Shown piece after piece: positions 29,796 to 38,909 of a stretch of DNA of 39,944 nt; position 1 is the first letter of the stretch; every line of letters starts with the position of its first letter. The position numbers were made by a program, and so were the translations under genes. The notes beneath the pieces were generated by a model, which was not told where the DNA came from, searched no databases, and was given only the letters and a program-made list of their open reading frames with translations. The stretch is from a virus, in the IMG/VR virus record IMGVR_UViG_3300025889_000291, positions 1 through 39,944 of that record; one strand, given 5' to 3'.

Positions 29796-30989
29796 TTATT
29801 GCTCGCTGATCAGCGTTACATCTAAGATAATTGGTATGTTATTCTCGTCATTGGAGATACGATATACTTTACCACCGTCTTCAAAAGTATAAATTATTCT
29901 TCCATTTTTGTCTCTATCACTATTGTCCTGCCGCCAAGACGGGTTTTTAAGTTTGGCTTGTAACTTTGCCAGAAGATCTTCTGGAACAGGTTGATTAACG
30001 GCTTTACCAGCCTGATCTGGAACCGCCTCGGTAGGTTGTTTATTTACTGTTCCAGTACCACCCGACGGCCTGGGAGGTGTCTTGCTAACAATTTTGTACT
30101 TATCTAAGTTATTAAGAACTTCTGATACACTGGTCTCATTCATATCTTTAGCAATCTGAGTTACGATTGTATTAAACTGATCGCCTGAATTTTCAACTTT
30201 CTTATAGATTTCGTCGACATGACCGATAATACCACCGATATCATCTTCTGTGTAAGCCTGGTTATTACGTAAGGCGTTAATGATACTTAGTTTTGCTTTA
30301 ATTTCTTTTTCGTCTTTTGCGGGATTAAGGAGCGGATCAAGATCGTACTCATACGAAGATTTCATAGAAAGGTTAATACCTTTTGATTTAGCAAGTTCGT
30401 TATACGCCTTGTTCCACGCCGGATCTTCAAAAGATAAAGGATTATAAATCCTATCCAGATTAACGGACGCTTCCCGGATATCCGTGGTAAGTCTTGAAGG
30501 ATCAGTTTCCGCCAGTTCTTGCTGAGAAGGTGCACCGGTAATACCTCGGAAAGCCCTGCCGAAGAACCCTTCCTCGGTCTGGGTCTCTACGTCCATCTTA
30601 GGAGGTTCGATAATATTAAACACTTTTGTAGGATCAAACTTACCTTCCTCGGTCCTACCGCTGAGGAAAAGACTCTTATTGAAATTAGTCGGTGTTAGTC
30701 CCCGAGTTTGTGATTGAATCTTAAAACTCTTACCAGCCGCTGCCAGCAATGCAGGGTCATCCCCGATATGAATTTTAAGTTCAGGTGACAGAACTTCCTT
30801 CGCAAGATCAATGTACTCCTGCTCTGTCATCTTTTTTCTATTTAGTTCTCGTTTAGCCTCACGACTTAACTGATCAAACTGATCACGTCTACGCTCCATC
30901 ATCTCAGCGTTACGTTCCTTAGCATCCTCAATCTGATTAGTGAGGCTACTAGCAGCACCGATAATAAACCCTGGTGAAAAGAAACCCAT
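29796..30989 (-). CDS. Virion-associated protein (397 residues), unknown
   Basis: The protein opens with a short hydrophobic segment (MGFFSPGFIIGAASSLTNQI), then a highly charged helix (AKERNAEMMERRRDQFDQL), and ends with a beta-rich part (YTFEDGGKVYRISND). It starts at a TAATG overlap and precedes the giant virion protein, so it is probably another internal or ejected component. The family is not recognised. Confidence 0.58.
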   Translation of the reverse strand: MGFFSPGFIIGAASSLTNQIEDAKERNAEMMERRRDQFDQLSREAKRELNRKKMTEQEYIDLAKEVLSPELKIHIGDDPALLAAAGKSFKIQSQTRGLTPTNFNKSLFLSGRTEEGKFDPTKVFNIIEPPKMDVETQTEEGFFGRAFRGITGAPSQQELAETDPSRLTTDIREASVNLDRIYNPLSFEDPAWNKAYNELAKSKGINLSMKSSYEYDLDPLLNPAKDEKEIKAKLSIINALRNNQAYTEDDIGGIIGHVDEIYKKVENSGDQFNTIVTQIAKDMNETSVSEVLNNLDKYKIVSKTPPRPSGGTGTVNKQPTEAVPDQAGKAVNQPVPEDLLAKLQAKLKNPSWRQDNSDRDKNGRIIYTFEDGGKVYRISNDENNIPIILDVTLISEQ

Positions 30990-31552
30990 TATTCTGGCCT
31001 CCCCATTAGACCACTTGACGGTGCAGATACTTCTTCTTCTTCAACAGGTGCCTGATCCATTAACGATTCAGTAGGCTCTGATACGCCCTCTTCTTGCATC
31101 ATTTCCGGTTGTTCGTCTTCATCAGTAGGTTCATCAAGACCCTGCTCTAGAGCCTCACGTTTCTTGTAGAGCATGTCAAGAAGGTTTTCGTAGGACTCGT
31201 CTTGCTTTCGTGGAGCTAATGGGATATAGTCCACGCCAGATTTCTCCAGTAGCTTACCGGTTAACTCAAAGATAGGACCGGCGATGAGGTGCATCACGTC
31301 GTTGGTGTAGTAACCCTCAGCCCAACCAGCGAAGACAATAGGTCTGACCATAAGTTCCAGAGGTACGCCTAGTTCTGCTGCTACAGCGATACGCTTAAAC
31401 ACGTCAGGGTTAGCAATACGATCAACCAGAAAATCGTATGCTTCTGTTGGGTCAACATACATAGGAGGACGCTCATCCGGCTGAGACCCTAACTCGTGGG
31501 TTAGAGAAGCACCAGGAATAGGCCCGTTAAAACTTTGATCATTGGGTTGCAT
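30989..31552 (-). CDS. Virion-associated protein (187 residues), acidic tail
   Basis: The middle (about residues 30-110) is ordered and helical (EAYDFLVDRIANPDVFKRIA, then GWAEGYYTNDVMHLIAGPIF), and the last 55 residues are a low-complexity acidic stretch rich in E, P and M. It is coupled to the gene after it. Its location among late genes suggests a structural or assembly role. Confidence 0.55.
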   Translation of the reverse strand: MQPNDQSFNGPIPGASLTHELGSQPDERPPMYVDPTEAYDFLVDRIANPDVFKRIAVAAELGVPLELMVRPIVFAGWAEGYYTNDVMHLIAGPIFELTGKLLEKSGVDYIPLAPRKQDESYENLLDMLYKKREALEQGLDEPTDEDEQPEMMQEEGVSEPTESLMDQAPVEEEEVSAPSSGLMGRPE

Positions 31553-31560
31553 AAGACACC

Positions 31561-31866
31561 TTAGTAATTATATCGACCGATACCACCGGATGATAGAGAC
31601 CCTGACGTACCAGCATCAGCATCGATGGCGCTAAGCATAGCCTCGTGACGATTGATAAGTGTTTGAATTGTACCAAATGAAGCGGATTCTTCCGGTAATG
31701 TTTCCATGCCTTTGGTATCAGGTTCCATAACATTCTCTACGCTTCTACGGAATCTGGCCGGACTACGATCAAATTTAGTGGGTAGGGTCTGGGATCTACG
31801 ACTGCCACCACCAAGAATGGATGATGCTGCACTACCTGCTACCGATGCGATAATACTTCCGATCAT
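31561..31866 (-). CDS. Small late protein (101 residues)
   Basis: It opens MIGSIIASVAGSAASSILGG, an A/G/S-rich hydrophobic helix like those at the N-termini of podoviral internal proteins, and ends with a Ser/Gly-rich SGSLSSGGIGRYNY. It may be a membrane-active virion component. No homologue is recognised. Confidence 0.52.
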   Translation of the reverse strand: MIGSIIASVAGSAASSILGGGSRRSQTLPTKFDRSPARFRRSVENVMEPDTKGMETLPEESASFGTIQTLINRHEAMLSAIDADAGTSGSLSSGGIGRYNY

Positions 31867-31880
31867 TATTTACCTCTTTA

Positions 31881-33770
31881 TTAAGGTTTTTTCGGGGTTG
31901 GGGCAAACACAGAACTAATAATACCGCCAGCGATACTACCAAATAATCCGCCTACAGCCAAGTCAGATGCAAGATCTAGATCCTTATCATAAGCAAAAGA
32001 AGCCAAGGCCAGATTATTCCGATATTCCTGGTCATTCAAAGCCGTAACCCGAGCAAAGTTAATCTCGTCTCGCTGCTGCTGTAGGATCTGAGCCTGAGCA
32101 TTCTGGCTGATATTAAACAGATTGCTTACGTTAAACTCATTCTCAGCATTAGCGATTGCGGTATTAGCGGTATTAATCTGCCTACGATATACAGCGTTAG
32201 CCTGATCGATAACGATGCTGTTCTTAAGATTGAACTGCTCCCGCTGATTTGTCAATTCAGCATTAAACTGTGCTACGGCATTAGTCTGACCGGCGTTAAA
32301 CTGTGAGATGGCATTTCTCTGAGCAGCATTAAACTGTGCGGTCTGGTTAAACAAGCTGGCAAAGAACTGATCATTCTGTTGCTCAGAGGTTGCATTAAAC
32401 TGTCTAGCACTATTAACCGCAGCCTGATCAGTAAATAGAGACTGGATCTGATTCTGTGTGTTGGTTACCCGAGCCTGCTGTTCATTGCTTAGGTTCTGTA
32501 GATCCATCTGCAATGTCATCTGGGCATTGAGGACTTCGGCTTGCTGACGGTTGTTCAGGTTTAGTTCCTGCATACGCCGGTATGTCTCGGCATCGGCAGC
32601 GGCAATAGGGGTGCTGGCCTCCATAGCGGCCTGAACAATAGCAGCACCGGCCATACTAGAGGCACCCATACCTCTGGCAGCTAGTCTCTGTTCAGCGGTA
32701 CGAATAGCACCGGCAGCAAAGGCAGGGATTTGACCGCCTTCAAACTGCTGCATAAGTTCAGCAAGCTGGCCTTGAACAGTAGACTTTACATCCACCTCAC
32801 CTTTAGCAGGTTCTACATAATCTGTCAAGCCCTGCTGTTTAGCGGCCTGGATCTGAGTCTTAGCTACACGATCAGCAACTTGAGTAGCTTCATATGAAGT
32901 AGCACCGGTCTTAGTCGGATCTACAGCCTGAGATACTTGAGCTTGAGCAGCTTGAATATTATATTTAGTAGGAGTAGCCTTGTACTTATCAGCATCAAGG
33001 AACTCATCAGGTTGCGCCTCGAAACGCTCAAGAGATAGTTCTGTACCCGGAGGAAGTTCAGGATTCTCGGCAAGTTCAGCCATCTTGCCTAGAGGTGTAG
33101 TCCGTCCATACGGATCAACATAGGACTGCTTAGAACCTACAGCTTGTTTAAATCTACTATAACCGCCTTCACCGAATACACCTAGATACCCGGTATCCCG
33201 AGCAGTCTTGCGCTCTCCTAGTGTGTCGAGAATAGACTTTAGTTCTAGTACGGCTGGATCATTAGGGTCAGTAGCATTCTTAGCAGCGTCGATCTTTTCC
33301 TGTAGATTTAGATCCTCTGGAATACCTATACCACCTACGAGGTCTTGGCGAATTTTTTTAGTTTCTGGATCTAGGAATGCTGATATACCTGTCTCGTATT
33401 GGCCTACAGTACCTCTAGTAGTTTGATACCCCTGGATCGTTGCCACATCTTCTGCTGATCTACGGAATGGATCAGGAGCCTGTTGCTGGTATTGTCCTGA
33501 TAACTGTTGCTGGGGGTTACTAGGGTATAGACCTTGATAATGCGCATATAGTGCTTCATCGCGGGTAGGCGCTCTACCATACTGCCGCATGAACAGGCTG
33601 GTAGGCTGGTACTGACTCTGACCTGTAAACCCAGGATCTTGAGCAACATCGGGTCGGGCTGTTAGATATGCGTCCGGGTCGAACTCGGCATAAGACAAAG
33701 TTCCTTCTCGTGGCGTATAAGCACCAGAGCTATAATAATCACTATAATTATAGTTGCCGATCTGAACCAT
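31881..33770 (-). CDS. Large Gln/Asn-rich late protein (629 residues)
   Basis: The first 140 residues are Tyr/Gln-rich (DYYSSGAYTPREGTLSYAEF; later QQQLSGQYQQQ). A middle helical part follows, and residues about 380-580 are a very long Q/N/A-rich helix (ARQFNATSEQQNDQF, AQFNAAQRNAISQFNA). It ends in a G/I/A-rich hydrophobic segment. The repeated Q-F-N-A words give it a fibrous look. It is probably an internal virion or tail protein. Confidence 0.58.
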   Translation of the reverse strand: MVQIGNYNYSDYYSSGAYTPREGTLSYAEFDPDAYLTARPDVAQDPGFTGQSQYQPTSLFMRQYGRAPTRDEALYAHYQGLYPSNPQQQLSGQYQQQAPDPFRRSAEDVATIQGYQTTRGTVGQYETGISAFLDPETKKIRQDLVGGIGIPEDLNLQEKIDAAKNATDPNDPAVLELKSILDTLGERKTARDTGYLGVFGEGGYSRFKQAVGSKQSYVDPYGRTTPLGKMAELAENPELPPGTELSLERFEAQPDEFLDADKYKATPTKYNIQAAQAQVSQAVDPTKTGATSYEATQVADRVAKTQIQAAKQQGLTDYVEPAKGEVDVKSTVQGQLAELMQQFEGGQIPAFAAGAIRTAEQRLAARGMGASSMAGAAIVQAAMEASTPIAAADAETYRRMQELNLNNRQQAEVLNAQMTLQMDLQNLSNEQQARVTNTQNQIQSLFTDQAAVNSARQFNATSEQQNDQFFASLFNQTAQFNAAQRNAISQFNAGQTNAVAQFNAELTNQREQFNLKNSIVIDQANAVYRRQINTANTAIANAENEFNVSNLFNISQNAQAQILQQQRDEINFARVTALNDQEYRNNLALASFAYDKDLDLASDLAVGGLFGSIAGGIISSVFAPTPKKP

Positions 33771-33786
33771 GCCTTACTCTTTTCTT

Positions 33787-34794
33787 TTATACAGGATAAT
33801 TCATTAGGCCAGATGAAGACACCGGCTGAGTTACTTGGTCTCGTGGATCGACTGTCATCGGACCCATCGGACCCATAATGGTTTGTTGACCTTGGGCTGG
33901 TGGGGCAAACTTTTGGGTTTGGGCATACTGAGTAGCAGCCTGAGTAGCCCCACCCGGTTGAATACCCGCTGTAGCACCCATAGCAGCAACAGGGGCAGCC
34001 ATACCTCCCATAAGAGAGCGTTGCTGTTCTACGCCGGTATTGACTTGCTGGCCTACATCCGCTACCTGTCTAGCAATCTGTTCTCGACCTGTCATACCAG
34101 AAGTCTGGATCTGAGCACGCTGACGTTGGGCTTCACGCTGATACTGTTCCGCCGCCCGCTCTAGTGCATCAATGTTTTGAGATACGCCGCCGACTGCGCC
34201 AGTGATATCCTGAATACCGCCTGTTAGCTGTTGACCTAGAGCCTGTTGACCGCCCATAAGACCGGCCTGACCGGCAAATAGAGTAGTCGGCTGACCTTCA
34301 CCCGGAGCACCGATTGCACCTTGAATTGCGCCTTGACCAGCACCAAGTGCCTGTTGACCGGCCATAAGACCTTGTTGACCTGTCTCTAGACCTGTCACCC
34401 CGGTTTGAATATTCTGTTGACCGGCCATAAGACCTTGTTGACCTGTCTGTAGACCTGTCACCCCGGTTTGAATATTCTGCTGACCTGTCTCTAGACCGGT
34501 GATACCAGTCTGGATAGGAGAAAGATCCGGTGCCTGTTGAGTCTGATTAGATTGTACGACCGTGGTTGTACCGGGCGCGAAGGAACCAGAACCATAGATG
34601 TTAGACAGAGCGTTATACGAAGCCTGTTGTTCAGGGGTTGCGCCAGTAATATACTGCTGAAACTTTTGAGTAGGATCGGCGGAGAACTGGCCACTGTATC
34701 CAGTTGCTTGGCGAAGGGCGGCATGATACTGGGGTAGACCAGCCTGCACTTCGGCCTGTGAATAGTACAATTGCCCGTTAACTGCTGTAGGCAT
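33787..34794 (-). CDS. Repeat-containing late protein (335 residues)
   Basis: The N-terminal 80 residues look folded (LYYSQAEVQAGLPQYHAALR). Then come 21-residue repeats of type G-L-x-T-G-Q-Q-x-x-x-x-G (about residues 95-170), matched by 63-bp DNA repeats, then a charged helix (residues 210-260) and a Gln/Gly-rich C-terminus. The layout suggests an elongated structural protein between the fibre genes and internal virion genes. Confidence 0.58.
   Translation of the reverse strand: MPTAVNGQLYYSQAEVQAGLPQYHAALRQATGYSGQFSADPTQKFQQYITGATPEQQASYNALSNIYGSGSFAPGTTTVVQSNQTQQAPDLSPIQTGITGLETGQQNIQTGVTGLQTGQQGLMAGQQNIQTGVTGLETGQQGLMAGQQALGAGQGAIQGAIGAPGEGQPTTLFAGQAGLMGGQQALGQQLTGGIQDITGAVGGVSQNIDALERAAEQYQREAQRQRAQIQTSGMTGREQIARQVADVGQQVNTGVEQQRSLMGGMAAPVAAMGATAGIQPGGATQAATQYAQTQKFAPPAQGQQTIMGPMGPMTVDPRDQVTQPVSSSGLMNYPV
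34351..34480 (-). repeat. 63-bp tandem repeat inside the late gene
   Basis: Copies start at 34351 and 34414, with a partial third from 34477. Each encodes 21 residues of the G-L-x-T-G-Q-Q type. The first two copies differ at very few positions, so the repeat is recent and may vary in number. Confidence 0.75.
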
Positions 34795-34798
34795 GATA

Positions 34799-35029
34799 TT
34801 ACCTCTTTTCTAATACTTTGTCAAGTTTATCTTCAAGCCGGTTGAGACTTTCCATAACCCGCCTCATGTCTTCTCTAAGTTCTACACGAGTGGCGTACTC
34901 TTCCCTAGTCTCTTGAAGTTTGGCTTCTAGTCGTTTAATCTCTGAGAATAAGGACTTGAACACCCATGCAGCAGGAGCCACTATAAGAGATAGAACTATA
35001 TTCCAGATAACTGTAGGAGAAAGGTCCAT
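34799..35029 (-). CDS. Membrane-anchored coiled-coil protein (76 residues), possible lysis protein
   Basis: One N-terminal membrane helix (VIWNIVLSLIVAPAAWVF, about residues 7-24) is followed by a regular charged coiled coil to the end (KRLEAKLQETREEY, then ESLNRLEDKLDKVLEKR). This is the layout of small phage lysis proteins such as haemolysin XhlA-type or inner spanins. No outer spanin is evident, so the exact role is open. Confidence 0.55.
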   Translation of the reverse strand: MDLSPTVIWNIVLSLIVAPAAWVFKSLFSEIKRLEAKLQETREEYATRVELREDMRRVMESLNRLEDKLDKVLEKR

Positions 35030-35046
35030 CTACTTTTCTATCCTGA

Positions 35047-35733
35047 TTAAATACTGTCCGCAGATGATGAGACATTAGTAATTCCCCAGTGAGAATTATT
35101 TCTAACATCAATCGCATCTAGTTCTACCGAAGTCATAGAGTCGATACTGTCTTTTAGAACCCAAGCCTTCTCATAAAATGATTGAACATGTGCTTGTACG
35201 ATCAGACCAAGAGCAATAACTTCCTCTGGGGAAAGGTCATGAGTTACATCATTAGCATCACGGAACTTCAAGACTGCATCAGGTGTACCTGCGACAACCT
35301 GAGCAGTTGTAGTCACCGCTTGGATATTACGAAGATCAGTATCATTTCGGGCATCTGCTGGGATGACTAGGCTGCCATCACCTGCTAGGTCACAATTGAC
35401 TGTACCCGGCCAGCGCCGATCACGTTCTTGGTTGACGGATTGTTTTAGTTGAACTTTCTTTTGTTCGATTTCAGACGGGGTGCGGTCTCTGGCAATCTCA
35501 TTATATACCGCGTCGTCATCTGCGCTATAGTAGGGGCTAACAACTTCGCGAGTTTGACCTGCGGTGACAGATGGAATGGGTTGAATCTTATACACCCCAA
35601 ACTCTGTCTTGGCTCGGTCCTCGGGGAAGCCTTCTTTGAAAGGAGAGGCGGGAGCGATCAGTTCGGCAAAGGTGCCGGTCGCAACAACGGAACCCGCCTC
35701 GACTTTGACGCATTGTTGCCTAGAAAAAATCAT
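35047..35733 (-). CDS. Tail-fibre-associated protein, DUF4376-like
   Basis: ATG 35733 follows a strong AAGGAG site. The C-terminal half (about residues 85-200) reads IEQKKVQLKQSVNQERDRRW, then DLRNIQAVTTTAQ, FRDANDVTHDLSPEEVIALG and a final helix. This is the order of the DUF4376 domain found in proteins encoded next to phage tail fibres, often linked to fibre assembly. It lies directly after the glycine-rich adhesin gene. Confidence 0.68.
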   Translation of the reverse strand: MIFSRQQCVKVEAGSVVATGTFAELIAPASPFKEGFPEDRAKTEFGVYKIQPIPSVTAGQTREVVSPYYSADDDAVYNEIARDRTPSEIEQKKVQLKQSVNQERDRRWPGTVNCDLAGDGSLVIPADARNDTDLRNIQAVTTTAQVVAGTPDAVLKFRDANDVTHDLSPEEVIALGLIVQAHVQSFYEKAWVLKDSIDSMTSVELDAIDVRNNSHWGITNVSSSADSI

Positions 35734-35745
35734 TGCGTAGTCTCC

Positions 35746-36633
35746 TTATGATACGGTATGGGTGTATTCGCCTGGGGTGCTGTAGGTGGTGGTGCCAGCG
35801 CCGTCGATGATGACGACTGCGCCTTTTGTTCCGGCAGTATTAAACCCACCGCCATATCCGATGTTGCTTCCTGGATAATCTGGATCAGAGGTCCCGGCAG
35901 GGATCGTCTTGGCTCCTGTGGTTGACCCAGCAACGCCATTGGCACCAGCAGTCAGGGTACTAGCCAGAGCGGTCGCATGGACAAACCCGGAGCCACCACC
36001 GCCGCCTCCGGTTTCTTCGGCGTCCGAAGCGCCAGAAACTCCACCACCGCCACCTCCATAGTAGCCAGAACCACCACCACCGGCACTTATTGCGAAGTCG
36101 GCCCCACCGGCCCCTCCAGCTAAGGCTGCGCCATTGGTAGATCCACCTCCACTACCCGCAGCACCGCCAGCGCTTTGAGTACCGCCTTTACCGTTCCCAG
36201 GGTCGTTCACACCGTCATTACCGGTTGCCCCACCACCGCCGCCTCCGCTTTCGTCTTCACCAGAACGGTCGAAGGAGCCAGCCCCGCCTCCACCACCAGC
36301 AAGGAGGAAGGAATTTGCGTGGCTGACTGTGGTAAGAAAGACACCGGAATAGCTGCCACCGCCACCAGATATGTGACCCCCCTGGGAAACTCCAGCGCCT
36401 CCGCTGTAGTTTCCTCCAGACGGAAGCCCGCCTCCAGATCCGACACGAACCTTTAAGACCGTTCCGGGGGTCAAGGCAAAGGAACCAGATGCGAAACCTC
36501 CAGCACCGCCTGAACCGGCAGAACCACCAGCCCAATAACCGCCTGCGCCACCCGCACCCCACGCCTTGATGGTTACTTCTGAGGCACCAGCACCCGCCGC
36601 ACCCAAAAGCGCCGCTTTACTTGCCCCTAGCAT
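35746..36633 (-). CDS. Glycine-rich tail tip protein, probable receptor-binding adhesin
   Basis: The start is taken at 36633, where ATG overlaps the fibre gene stop (TGATG), giving 295 residues; the longer upstream reading is out of frame with that gene. After MLGASKAALLGAAGAG the protein is dominated by glycine runs (GGGGGGS, GGSGYYGGGGGG) separated by short variable loops, then ends VVIIDGAGTTTYSTPGEYTH. Polyglycine sandwiches with hypervariable loops bind receptors in T4-like gp38 adhesins. A similar function here is inferred. Confidence 0.68.
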   Translation of the reverse strand: MLGASKAALLGAAGAGASEVTIKAWGAGGAGGYWAGGSAGSGGAGGFASGSFALTPGTVLKVRVGSGGGLPSGGNYSGGAGVSQGGHISGGGGSYSGVFLTTVSHANSFLLAGGGGGAGSFDRSGEDESGGGGGGATGNDGVNDPGNGKGGTQSAGGAAGSGGGSTNGAALAGGAGGADFAISAGGGGSGYYGGGGGGVSGASDAEETGGGGGGSGFVHATALASTLTAGANGVAGSTTGAKTIPAGTSDPDYPGSNIGYGGGFNTAGTKGAVVIIDGAGTTTYSTPGEYTHTVS

Positions 36634-38909
36634 CAGCTGAACTCCTGACCTGCGGTGAAGCCGTACCAAGTTGTACCGCCATCTGTCGTGATAAAGGTGA
36701 ATACATCCGTAGATGAAGCTGTTGAAGTAATAGTAGGTGCAGACCCTCCAGCCCATTCAACAGAAGCGGGCCAAGTAACTGTCCTTGATCCTGTACCGTC
36801 CTGGTTTTGGATAAGGGTAAACGCCCCAGCACTGCCAGAAGCAGGTGGGTTGCTAAAGGTATAGGTGCAGTTACCTGTTAGAGTTAGGTTGAATACGTTG
36901 CCGTTTTCTAGGTCGATAGTGTAAGTTGTGCCTGTGTTAGCGACTACGGCTGTTTCTGAATAGTCTTTTAGTTTGACCCGATTGACCTCTTGATCATTTC
37001 CGGACACAACACCTGATAGAGTAACTGCGTCAACGGTCAGCGTATTGCCGTTCATGTCAAACGCACCACCAGCCGTCAGTGCGTCCACATCACTTAGGGT
37101 CCAGCCGCTATTCTGAACGGTACTGCCACCGGTTCCATCAAAGCGAACTAAGGCATTATCCGTGGAACTGGCTGGGCCAATTACTCCCGCTGTTGTTTGG
37201 TCTGTATTATCGGGAAACCTAAACCCGGTGGTAGTGGAATGAATACGTCCTGCTGTAGTTACATTACCACTATCATCAATAGTGACAGAACTGTTTTGGG
37301 TTGTCGAACCAGAGGTTCCATCCCAACGGACAACAGCATTATCCGTAGAACTGCCGGGACCGGAAAGATCTCCTGGATCGCCCTTATCTCCAGACACATC
37401 GATACTAAAATACAGATTATCCGCATCAGAGAACGGTGAGGCACCGCTAGATGCTTCAACAGTACCTACAAGTTTAGTGTACCCGGAAGCAGAGGTAAGA
37501 GTTGTAATCTTCATCGTAATAAAGTTTTCTGGCGCAAACTCTTTACGAATAGTTACATAACCAAGTACAGAGGAAGGATTGTTACCACCTGCTAGTAGTG
37601 CAATAACCCCGCTTACATTTGTACCGTCACTGTCCTCGTCATCGATATAGATTTCCGTAGCAGCGTTCTGTGTAGCATTATTCAGTCTGACATTACCAGA
37701 ACCGGGATCAGAATCGGTTGTGGTGGTACTAAATGTGTATTGGAGAGAAGTTCCTGGGTCACTAAGATTACTGATACCGGAGATAGTGCCGCCTGTGATT
37801 GTTACGTTATTAGCATTCTGAGTAGCAATCGTACCTAGACCAAGTGTAGTCCGTTGAGCAGAAGCACTAGCGTCATCTAACAGGGCTCGACCGGCTGAGG
37901 TGAGACTGGTGGTGGCATAAGTATCGGATGATGTGGTGTAGATCATCTGGTCGGCTGTAGTGGTCAGACCAGAGATAGACTGTAGACCAGCATCGTAGGC
38001 TTGAACATTAGTACCGATTGCTACACCGAGATTAGTCCGGGCGGCAGAAGCAGTAGACGCACCTGTACCACCATCAGCAATTGCTAGATCAGTGATGCCG
38101 GTGATAGATCCACCTGAGATAGTAACAGTGGTAAAGGTTCCCCCATTAGAGACTGTAGCACCTGAGAAATTAATAGTGCTACCGGTTGATACGGTGAGGT
38201 TAGTAACCGTAGCCGCAGCAGGGGCGGTAGCACCGATGATAGTGTTATCAATAGTACCAGCATTAATATCAGCGGTGTCTGCTACCAGAGAATCAATATT
38301 AGCGGTACCGTCGATATATAGATCTTTAAATTCCGCTCCTACCGCACCTAGATCAATATCGTTATCTGTTACAGGAACAATAGAACCGTCTTTAAAAGTT
38401 ACTTGAGCTACACCACCTGACGTATAAGACATCTGGTTTGCGGCATTAAAATACAAACCGTTATCTGTGTCCCCGGTTGTTGTAATCGAAGCAGCACTAG
38501 CGGTGCCAGCCTCTACAACAATAAGAGAGGCTGCTAATGTATCAATATTAGCAGTACCGTCGATATATAGATCCTTGAACTCGAATGAGGATGAACCTAA
38601 ATCAATATCGTTGTCAGTGAAAGGTACAATAGCCCCGTCTTGGATACTGATTTGACCTACCGAAGCGGCACTGGATTCTACATAGAAGTTGATCTGATTA
38701 GCACTGGTATCTACAAAGATAAGATTGTTCTGGTCGGAGTCAGCGATACGATCAATAGGTGGACCTTCGGCAGCAGTACCGTCGTGCTTGTGGCCGGTGG
38801 AATTATTAAACGCCGCAAGGATCTGGTTAAACTCGGCATTAAGCGGCGGAGCAGATACGATCTCACCGTTAAGAATCTGAGCTAAAGACTGACGTGTATA
38901 ACCTGCCAT
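36633..38909 (-). CDS. Tail fibre protein (758 residues)
   Basis: The N-terminus MAGYTRQSLAQILNGEIVSA, then PPLNAEFNQILAAF and GHKHDGT is typical of fibres that join marine podovirus tails. Two similar blocks with NDIDLG...FKDLYIDGTANID (residues about 95-125 and 180-210) suggest a beta-helical or triple-stranded shaft. Two later DNAVVRWDGT/DNALVRFDGT blocks add a second repeat, and G-x-x-G-D-P-G-D marks a flexible hinge. It probably sets host contact with the glycine-rich tip. Confidence 0.8.
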   Translation of the reverse strand: MAGYTRQSLAQILNGEIVSAPPLNAEFNQILAAFNNSTGHKHDGTAAEGPPIDRIADSDQNNLIFVDTSANQINFYVESSAASVGQISIQDGAIVPFTDNDIDLGSSSFEFKDLYIDGTANIDTLAASLIVVEAGTASAASITTTGDTDNGLYFNAANQMSYTSGGVAQVTFKDGSIVPVTDNDIDLGAVGAEFKDLYIDGTANIDSLVADTADINAGTIDNTIIGATAPAAATVTNLTVSTGSTINFSGATVSNGGTFTTVTISGGSITGITDLAIADGGTGASTASAARTNLGVAIGTNVQAYDAGLQSISGLTTTADQMIYTTSSDTYATTSLTSAGRALLDDASASAQRTTLGLGTIATQNANNVTITGGTISGISNLSDPGTSLQYTFSTTTTDSDPGSGNVRLNNATQNAATEIYIDDEDSDGTNVSGVIALLAGGNNPSSVLGYVTIRKEFAPENFITMKITTLTSASGYTKLVGTVEASSGASPFSDADNLYFSIDVSGDKGDPGDLSGPGSSTDNAVVRWDGTSGSTTQNSSVTIDDSGNVTTAGRIHSTTTGFRFPDNTDQTTAGVIGPASSTDNALVRFDGTGGSTVQNSGWTLSDVDALTAGGAFDMNGNTLTVDAVTLSGVVSGNDQEVNRVKLKDYSETAVVANTGTTYTIDLENGNVFNLTLTGNCTYTFSNPPASGSAGAFTLIQNQDGTGSRTVTWPASVEWAGGSAPTITSTASSTDVFTFITTDGGTTWYGFTAGQEFS

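Noticed and set aside
35746-36756. Start of the glycine-rich protein at 36756
   Set aside because: The extra 41 residues are the fibre gene read in another frame. The ATG overlapping the fibre stop is the natural start.
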